From NCBI RefSeq assembly GCF_022347685.1, contig NZ_JAKRGF010000005.1, forward strand, positions 1-64,000: 64,000 nt of DNA. Direction: 5' to 3'. A program made the translations under genes and the position numbers. Position 1 is the first letter of the stretch. Every line of letters begins with the position of its first letter. Under the pieces are notes generated by a model. That model did no database searches, had not been told where the DNA came from, and worked only from the letters and a program-made list of their open reading frames with translations. This document shows positions 61,844-64,000 of this stretch, in pieces. The stretch is from Thalassobius sp. Cn5-15 (GTDB taxonomy: Bacteria; Pseudomonadota; Alphaproteobacteria; Rhodobacterales; Rhodobacteraceae).

Positions 61844-62233
61844 TCAGCTGTTCTGGCCGAACCCACCCATGCGGCGGGCCCATTGGTAGCCGATCATTGC
61901 GCCCTTCAATCTGGGCAGAAGGTAGAGCGACAAGACCACGGTGCCAATACCGAAGATTTCAATCATCACGATAGGCGACGGGCGCCAGGTCTCGAATACG
62001 AAATGCAGAAGCGGTGCCAGAAGGTGGCCGACAACAAGGATCGTCAGATAGGCGGGGCCGTCATCAGCACGGTGATGGTGCAGTTCTTCACGGCAGACAG
62101 GGCAGGTGTCACGCACTTTCAGGTAGCTTTTCAGCATCGGACCCGTGCCGCAGTTTGGACATTTGCGGCGCCAGCCGCGTAGCATTGCGGGTTTGGTTGG
62201 GCGCACTTCGGCGATTGTCGTGACGTCGGTCAT
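61844..62233 (-). CDS. DUF983 zinc-ribbon membrane protein
   Basis: A 129-residue protein: an N-terminal zinc ribbon (CPNCGTGPMLKSYLKVRDTCPVC, two CxxC pairs, about 24-46) and two membrane helices (about 60-80 and 90-110). This is the DUF983 layout. Its function is unknown. It lies 30 bases upstream of the Nudix gene on the same strand, so the two may be an operon. Confidence 0.88.
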   Translation of the reverse strand: MTDVTTIAEVRPTKPAMLRGWRRKCPNCGTGPMLKSYLKVRDTCPVCREELHHHRADDGPAYLTILVVGHLLAPLLHFVFETWRPSPIVMIEIFGIGTVVLSLYLLPRLKGAMIGYQWARRMGGFGQNS

Positions 62234-62527
62234 CGGGGGCTCTCTTACAATTTGATCCGTGAAGGATGGACCAAACTAGATAGGATGAAAGCCCTTTCTA
62301 TGTCGCCGCGTCCTGTTGTCGCAAAAGGCACCTCTTTTGTGCATCTTTAATGGCGTCCTTCTGTAGCGAGGTATGCTGGTGGTTTTCCCGTTTTCGATCT
62401 TTTTTTATTTTTCAGCGACGGAAGATATTCGCCCCCCCGTATCAGTCTGCACAAACCGGATGAAACACCGGTGAGCGAAACCAAGGACGGCACAATCGTC
62501 CGAGATGATTGAGAAAAGGAAACCACC

Positions 62528-63040
62528 ATGAAACGCACCGCACTGCTTGCAGGCCTGACCATTTTCGCCCTTGCTGGTACAGCCATCACCGCCTCGGCTA
62601 TGGGCGGCGGTAAAGACGGACACGGCAAAGGTCCGAAGTGGGAATTCAGCGCGCTGGATCTGAACAGCGATGGTAAGGTTACACAGGACGAAATGGCCAC
62701 CGCGATGGAGGCTCGGGCCGCGAAACGCTTTGCTGATGCAGATGCTAATGGCGACGGCGCATTGAGCGCTGAAGAGATGCTGGCGAAAGCTGACAGCGAA
62801 AAGGCCGCGCGGATGCAAAAGCGAATCAGCAAGATCATCGAAAAGCGTGACACCAATGGCGATGGCCTGTTGAGTGCTGAGGAAATGCGCGCCAGTGGTG
62901 AAAAGGCCGGAAAACGTCAGGGCCGCTTCTTCAGCAAGCTGGACACGGATGGTGATGGCGCGGTGAGCGAAGAAGAATTCGCTGCAATGAAAGAGCGTTT
63001 CGGCAAGAAGCACAAAGGCGGCAAACAAGACGAAAGCTAA
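62528..63040 (+). CDS. Secreted EF-hand calcium-binding protein
   Basis: A 170-residue exported protein with a signal peptide to about residue 24 (TASAMGGG). Four EF-hand loops of canonical DxNxDG...E form are at 44-55, 72-83, 108-119 and 139-150, so calcium binding is expected. The tail is Lys/His/Gly rich. AAAGGAAACC precedes the ATG. It lies 110 bases before the ECF sigma gene on the same strand, a conserved-looking pairing in these bacteria (my inference). Its role may be periplasmic calcium buffering or a sensor. Confidence 0.9.
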   Translation: MKRTALLAGLTIFALAGTAITASAMGGGKDGHGKGPKWEFSALDLNSDGKVTQDEMATAMEARAAKRFADADANGDGALSAEEMLAKADSEKAARMQKRISKIIEKRDTNGDGLLSAEEMRASGEKAGKRQGRFFSKLDTDGDGAVSEEEFAAMKERFGKKHKGGKQDES

Positions 63041-63150
63041 GTTCTGTGCGCCCCCTGTCGGATCACTGGTGCGGTGGGGGGCATCAATGCCCATGGCAAT
63101 TGCGCATGACGATTGTTCTGTGCGCGGGAACAGGATACGCCTGAACTGGT

Positions 63151-63735
63151 ATGGATATGGCGCTCGACACACTCAGTGAGATCCCAGATGACGCCCTTTT
63201 GGTTCTCTTTGCCAATGGCGATGCGGATGCTGCGCGATCACTAGCTCTGCGGTTGACACCGCGGGCTTTTGCGCAGGCGATGCGCATGCTGGGCAATCGA
63301 GCAGAGGCAGAAGATGTGGCGCAGGATGCAATGATGCGCCTGTGGAAGATTGCGCCAGAGTGGCGACAGGGCGAGGCCAAAGTAACAACCTGGCTGTATC
63401 GTGTTGTGGCAAACCTTTGCACGGATCGGCTGCGGCGTCGTCCCAGCGTGGGGATCGAAGCGATCCCCGAACCCGCAGACGATCGCGCAAGCGTGGCAGA
63501 TGGTATGCAGGACCGCGCCCGTCTGGATGCGCTTTACCGTGCGCTCGACTCGCTGCCGGACCGACAGCGTCAGGCGGTGACGCTGCGCCATATAGAAGGG
63601 CTGGCCAATCCCGAGATTGCCGCCATCATGGACATCAGCACTGAAGCGGTCGAAAGTCTGACTGCGCGGGGCAAGCGCGCGCTGGCGGCGGCACTGGCCG
63701 GCCGGCGCGAGGATTTGGGGTATAGCGATGGATAA
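63151..63735 (+). CDS. ECF-type RNA polymerase sigma factor
   Basis: A 194-residue group IV sigma factor. Region 2 is at about 24-85 (ALRLTPRAFAQAMRMLGNR, AEDVAQDAMMRLWK), with the -10 recognition helix preceding QGEAKVTTWLYRVVANLC. Region 4 is at about 130-180 (LPDRQRQAVTLRHIEG, IAAIMDISTEAVES). There is no region 3, as expected. Its stop overlaps the next gene by 8 bases, typical of sigma factor and cognate regulator pairs. The regulon is unknown. Confidence 0.92.
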   Translation: MDMALDTLSEIPDDALLVLFANGDADAARSLALRLTPRAFAQAMRMLGNRAEAEDVAQDAMMRLWKIAPEWRQGEAKVTTWLYRVVANLCTDRLRRRPSVGIEAIPEPADDRASVADGMQDRARLDALYRALDSLPDRQRQAVTLRHIEGLANPEIAAIMDISTEAVESLTARGKRALAAALAGRREDLGYSDG

Positions 63736-64000
63736 GAAGCGTTATCAGGAAGACAAGGCAGAGGGTCTAGCGTTCGATGATGTGTCAGCGGACGATCTGG
63801 CAGCGCTGGATGACCTGTTTGCGCTGGCGCGTGGCGTCGACGATCAGGGTAATGATCTGCAAACCAGTATGGATCTTATGGACCGTGTGATGGCGGATGC
63901 TATGGCCGTGCAGGCGCAAGCGGCCGTTGTTATAGCACCCGCGCCGGGCCCCAAGACACGCTCCTTGCTGCGCGATGTGCTGGCCGCACTCGGTGGTTGG
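63728..64000 (+). CDS. Probable anti-sigma or sigma-associated protein, N-terminal part (cut by window edge)
   Basis: The ATG at 63728 overlaps the sigma gene by 8 bases and the frame stays open to the window end (91 codons). The visible part is acidic (MDKKRYQEDKAEGL, DDVSADDLAALDDLF) and becomes hydrophobic at the cut (SLLRDVLAALGGW), which would suit a soluble cytoplasmic sigma-binding region followed by a membrane helix. Assignment rests on position; no anti-sigma motif is certain. Confidence 0.65.
   Translation, partial: MDKKRYQEDKAEGLAFDDVSADDLAALDDLFALARGVDDQGNDLQTSMDLMDRVMADAMAVQAQAAVVIAPAPGPKTRSLLRDVLAALGGW

Overview
The window looks like part of a marine alphaproteobacterial chromosome, most likely Rhodobacterales (Roseobacter group). 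That is an inference from protein content and style: high GC, densely packed operons with many ATGA overlaps, a branched-chain-type ABC operon carrying its own acyl-CoA ligase, a Na+-translocating NQR complex, a tungstate transporter next to molybdenum-cofactor genes, and an EF-hand gene beside an ECF sigma factor. I see no tRNA, rRNA, phage or CRISPR array. The only mobile DNA is the edge of an IS3-family element at 1-132.

1-11.6 kb is an iron/siderophore island. It has an intact TonB-dependent receptor, a MarR regulator divergent from a DUF2218 protein, a catecholate-type siderophore ABC system on the minus strand (binding protein, two permeases, ATPase), and a second iron-complex ABC system on the plus strand (binding protein, permease, ATPase). 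Between the two systems lie the remains of an AraC regulator and of a second TonB receptor. An XRE regulator closes the island. 11.9-20.7 kb holds a polar amino-acid ABC transporter, a GST, a PLP aminotransferase, a LysR regulator, a fused E1 alpha/beta 2-oxoacid dehydrogenase and an FAD amine/amino-acid oxidase. Together these look like uptake and breakdown of an unidentified nitrogenous substrate.

20.8-29.1 kb holds a CBS-domain protein, a small membrane protein and the NQR locus. The maturation genes nqrM and apbE read away from nqrABCDEF, and the flavinylation, 2Fe-2S and membrane Fe-S residues of the complex are visible. 29.2-31.7 kb has a fasciclin protein, an MFS transporter and a chalcone-isomerase-like secreted protein. 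31.9-37.8 kb pairs tupBCA (tungstate uptake) with a TusA-like protein, fdhD, mobA, mobB and moeA, so oxyanion uptake sits beside cofactor synthesis and maturation of a formate-dehydrogenase-type enzyme that is not in the window. 37.8-40.7 kb is copper handling (copZ-like chaperone and copA ATPase, divergent).

40.8-48.8 kb has a nitronate monooxygenase and a livHMGF-type operon with an embedded long-chain-type acyl-CoA synthetase and a terminal binding protein. 48.9-64 kb is mixed: LysE exporter, Dabb protein, D-amino-acid dehydrogenase, PxpA-like protein, ceramidase-family membrane protein, gatC-gatA, a lipoprotein, an amidase, a YjdM/PhnA protein, metG, an aldo/keto reductase, a DMT transporter, a Nudix hydrolase, a DUF983 protein, an EF-hand protein, an ECF sigma factor and the start of its probable partner gene.

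I found no clearly new defence or biosynthetic system. The observations most worth a second look are the decayed receptor/AraC pair between two siderophore transporters, the orphan E1-fusion catabolic cluster, the strong-SD mini-ORF overlapping livH, the FdhD with only one cysteine in its CxxC loop, and a long imperfect inverted repeat at 57047-57160.
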